The position numbers and the translations under genes are program-made. The notes below the pieces were generated by a model. It saw nothing but the letters and a program-made list of their open reading frames with translations, was not told where the DNA came from and ran no database searches. Of a stretch of 6,128 bases of DNA, positions 4,491 to 6,128 are shown in pieces. The number at the start of each line of letters is the position of its first letter. Within the stretch, counting starts at the first letter, position 1. The stretch covers positions 1 through 6,128 of the forward strand of contig CALGLI010000309.1 of the NCBI GenBank assembly GCA_937930265.1. Direction: 5' to 3'. Origin of the DNA: an uncultured Veillonella sp. (GTDB lineage: Bacteria; Bacillota; Negativicutes; Veillonellales; Veillonellaceae).

Positions 4491-5717
4491 TTAGTCATGT
4501 TCATTAAATTCATTAGAACTGATACGGTGAATCGTATATCCACGGTCCGCCATGGCAGCCGTAATTTTCTTAATATGGTCTTCTCCGTTCGTTTCTACAG
4601 TCACCACCAACTCCACTTCATGGAATCGGTCTAGGTTTTTAAACTGATTATGTTCTAGTTTGATGACATTCGCATTTTGTTCTGCTAAGATTTCAGATAC
4701 TGCCACTAATTGACCTGGTTTATCTGATAAATTCACAGCAAATGTGAAAATACGGCCCCGTACAACTAAGCCTTTGGTAATCATGGACGCAATGGTTAGT
4801 ACGTCGATGTTGCCACCGCTCAAAATGCTGACCACTGTTTTGCCTCGCACCCTTAATTTTTTCAAGCCTGCCACTGAAAGTAAGCCAGCATTTTCACCGA
4901 TGATTTTATGTTTTTCCGCCAATAATAGGAAAGCTTCCATCAATTCATAGTCGGATACGGTGACGATTTCATCCACATAGGTTTGAATATATTCTAAGTC
5001 TCTTGTACCAATTAATTTCACAGCTGCCCCATCGGCAATGGTGCTTACAGATGGTAAATTCACAGGTTTTCCTTCTGCTACGGCTGCTTTCGCACTGGCT
5101 GCGCCTTCTGGTTCTACACCAATGATCTTCACTTGTGGATTTTTCAGCTTCGCTGCTGCTGCCACACCGGAGATCAATCCGCCACCACCAATTGGTACTA
5201 AGATAATGTCTGCATTTGGCAATTCTTCTAAAATTTCTAAGGCAATCGTTCCTTGCCCTTCGATCACATCTTCATCATCGAAAGGATGGACAAATACATA
5301 GCCGTGTTTTTCTTGTAATTCGCAAGCTTTTTCATAGGCTTCATCATAAACTTCGCCAGCGAGCACCACTTCTGCGCCGTATTGACGCGTCGCCTCTACT
5401 TTGATGAGCGGTGTGTGGCGTGGCATGACGATGACTGCTTTAATGCCTAAACGTTGGGCTGCTAGCGCCACTCCTTGCGCATGGTTGCCGGCAGAGGCGG
5501 CAATAACACCGCACGCCTTTTCTGCTTCTGTTAGTTTAGAAATTTTATTGTACGCGCCCCGTAATTTGAAAGACCCTGTACGCTGTAAATTTTCCGGTTT
5601 AATATATACATCATTGCCTGTTTCTTGTGAGTATACAGAGCTATGAATTAATTTTGTTTTCACGGCGATGGTAGCGAGTCTCTCCCGAGCCTCCATGAAA
5701 TCGTATAATTTATGCAT
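4491..5717 (-). CDS. ilvA: Threonine dehydratase (threonine ammonia-lyase), medium form with one ACT domain
   Basis: PLP enzyme that deaminates threonine to 2-oxobutanoate, the precursor entering isoleucine synthesis. The catalytic domain (about 1-315) has the PLP-binding Lys51 in TGSFKLRGA, the substrate loop ASAGNHAQG (74-82), the phosphate-binding GGGG (177-180) and SGGN (300-303). A single ACT domain (about 324-402, containing SDKPGQL) follows. At 408 residues it is shorter than the E. coli biosynthetic enzyme (two ACT-like domains) and longer than the catabolic TdcB (none). Its place between ilvD and ilvB points to a biosynthetic role, with isoleucine as the likely but unproven effector. 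AAAGGA lies 7 bases before the ATG. The 139-bp spacer upstream holds tandem repeats that mimic this start region. Confidence 0.95.
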   Translation of the reverse strand: MHKLYDFMEARERLATIAVKTKLIHSSVYSQETGNDVYIKPENLQRTGSFKLRGAYNKISKLTEAEKACGVIAASAGNHAQGVALAAQRLGIKAVIVMPRHTPLIKVEATRQYGAEVVLAGEVYDEAYEKACELQEKHGYVFVHPFDDEDVIEGQGTIALEILEELPNADIILVPIGGGGLISGVAAAAKLKNPQVKIIGVEPEGAASAKAAVAEGKPVNLPSVSTIADGAAVKLIGTRDLEYIQTYVDEIVTVSDYELMEAFLLLAEKHKIIGENAGLLSVAGLKKLRVRGKTVVSILSGGNIDVLTIASMITKGLVVRGRIFTFAVNLSDKPGQLVAVSEILAEQNANVIKLEHNQFKNLDRFHEVELVVTVETNGEDHIKKITAAMADRGYTIHRISSNEFNEHD

Positions 5718-5724
5718 ATAAACA

Positions 5725-5730
5725 TCCTTT
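5725..5730 (-). promoter_or_regulatory. Ribosome binding site of ilvA
   Basis: AAAGGA on the minus strand lies 7 bases before the ilvA ATG (5717-5715). The arrangement AGGA, seven bases ending in TTTAT or TTATAT-like sequence, then ATG is echoed in the upstream tandem repeat, notably AGGA-N7-ATG ending at 5796. Confidence 0.7.
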
Positions 5731-5744
5731 CCTAAGTCTATATT

Positions 5745-5798
5745 CTATGTATGGAACTGTACTTCTCTCATAGATATACCCCGACTGTATTCCCTCAT
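5745..5798 (-). CDS. Possible 17-codon upstream ORF in the ilvA leader
   Basis: ATG at 5798-5796 opens a 17-residue frame, MREYSRGISMREVQFHT, ending in TAG at 5747-5745, 27 bases before the ilvA start. AGGA lies 7 bases upstream, a good ribosome-site spacing. A second in-frame ATG (5771) comes from the next repeat unit. The peptide has no run of Ile, Val, Leu or Thr codons, so it is not a classical attenuation leader. It may only reflect the repeat containing start-like sequence. No homologue recognised. Confidence 0.2.
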   Translation of the reverse strand: MREYSRGISMREVQFHT

Positions 5799-5856
5799 AA
5801 ATATATCCTAATTGCGTTCCCTCATAAATAATTCTATATCCTGACTACATTCCCTC
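5763..5856. repeat. Degenerate tandem repeat between ilvD and ilvA
   Basis: The plus-strand motif TTCCCTCAT recurs at 5790 and 5817, with variants TTCTCTCAT at 5763 and TTCCCTCTTA at 5850, giving periods of 27, 27 and 33 bp. Units share the pattern TCCCTCATAAATATATCC followed by a more variable 8-9 bases. The third unit carries a 6-base insertion. Read on the coding strand each unit contains an A/GGGA- or GGGG-like purine run and then TATGAGGGAA, so it looks like a ribosome site plus start codon. The last unit abuts the ilvD stop codon. All periods are multiples of three. Confidence 0.75.
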
Positions 5857-6128
5857 TTATGCTTCGTCTAGGATTTCGATGGCACCTTGTGCCGCAGAGG
5901 ATACATGCATAGCATATTTTTTCAAGTATCCTGTGACATCTGATTTGTACGGTGCTAAGTTTGCTTTTCTTCGTTCAATTTCTTCCTCTGAAAGTTTTAC
6001 ATTCAAGGAACGGTTTGGAATGTCAATTTCAATGATATCTCCATCTTCTACGATAGCGATCGTGCCACCAGAGGCTGCTTCTGGAGATACGTGACCAATG
6101 GATGCACCACGTGTAGCACCAGAGAAAC
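5857..6128 (-). CDS. ilvD: Dihydroxyacid dehydratase, C-terminal part (gene runs off the right edge)
   Basis: The last 89 codons of IlvD, which dehydrates the 2,3-dihydroxy acids made by IlvC to 2-oxoisovalerate and 2-oxo-3-methylvalerate using an iron-sulfur cluster and magnesium. The visible part begins FSGATRGASIGHVSPEAASG, the highly conserved C-terminal-domain motif that includes the serine proposed as catalytic base in this family. It continues through GGTIAIVEDGDIIEIDIP and NRSLNVKLS, typical of the IlvD C-terminal barrel, and ends EILDEA before TAA (5859-5857). The cluster cysteines would lie upstream, outside the window. It is the upstream neighbour of ilvA on the same strand, 139 bp away. 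The stop codon touches the tandem repeat. Confidence 0.95.
   Translation of the reverse strand, partial: FSGATRGASIGHVSPEAASGGTIAIVEDGDIIEIDIPNRSLNVKLSEEEIERRKANLAPYKSDVTGYLKKYAMHVSSAAQGAIEILDEA

Noticed and set aside
5718..5856. Classical attenuation leader or T-box before ilvA
   Set aside because: The short frames have no runs of branched-chain or threonine codons, no terminator/antiterminator pair is visible, and no T-box-like conserved sequence is seen.

Overview
The window is a branched-chain amino acid (isoleucine/valine) biosynthesis locus. Every confident gene lies on the minus strand, so transcription runs from right to left. The order is ilvD (3' end only), ilvA, ilvB, ilvN, an ABC-type ATPase, then ilvC. 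The strong AGGAGG-type ribosome sites, moderately AT-rich composition and protein sequences suggest a low-GC Firmicute. The IlvC and IlvA sequences look to me most like Negativicutes (Veillonella and relatives), but that is recall rather than a search result and should be treated as tentative.

Layout: 5857-6128 holds the C-terminal 89 residues of dihydroxyacid dehydratase (IlvD). 5718-5856 is a spacer carrying a degenerate 27/27/33-bp tandem repeat whose units look like translation-initiation regions. 4491-5717 is a medium-length threonine dehydratase (IlvA) with one C-terminal ACT domain. 2737-4458 and 2250-2744 are the acetohydroxyacid synthase catalytic (IlvB) and regulatory (IlvN) subunits, overlapping by 8 bp. 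1447-2250 is a soluble ABC ATPase with no permease partner, overlapping ilvN by 1 bp. 1283-1446 is a structured spacer with a candidate ilvC promoter and two operator-like dyads. 272-1282 is ketol-acid reductoisomerase (IlvC). 1-271 has no confident gene but is rich in inverted repeats, including a long terminator-like hairpin and a second, partial copy of the same hairpin family at the left edge.

Together, IlvA supplies 2-oxobutanoate from threonine. IlvBN makes acetohydroxybutyrate or acetolactate. IlvC reduces and isomerises them, and IlvD dehydrates the diols to the 2-oxoacids of isoleucine and valine. Only the final transaminase is not seen. The biosynthetic genes are ordinary. The parts worth a second look are the repeated hairpin family at the left end, the tandem initiation-like repeat before ilvA, the orphan ATPase embedded in the operon, and the paired dyads at the ilvC promoter. 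I found no clear evidence of a wholly new multi-gene system in this window.
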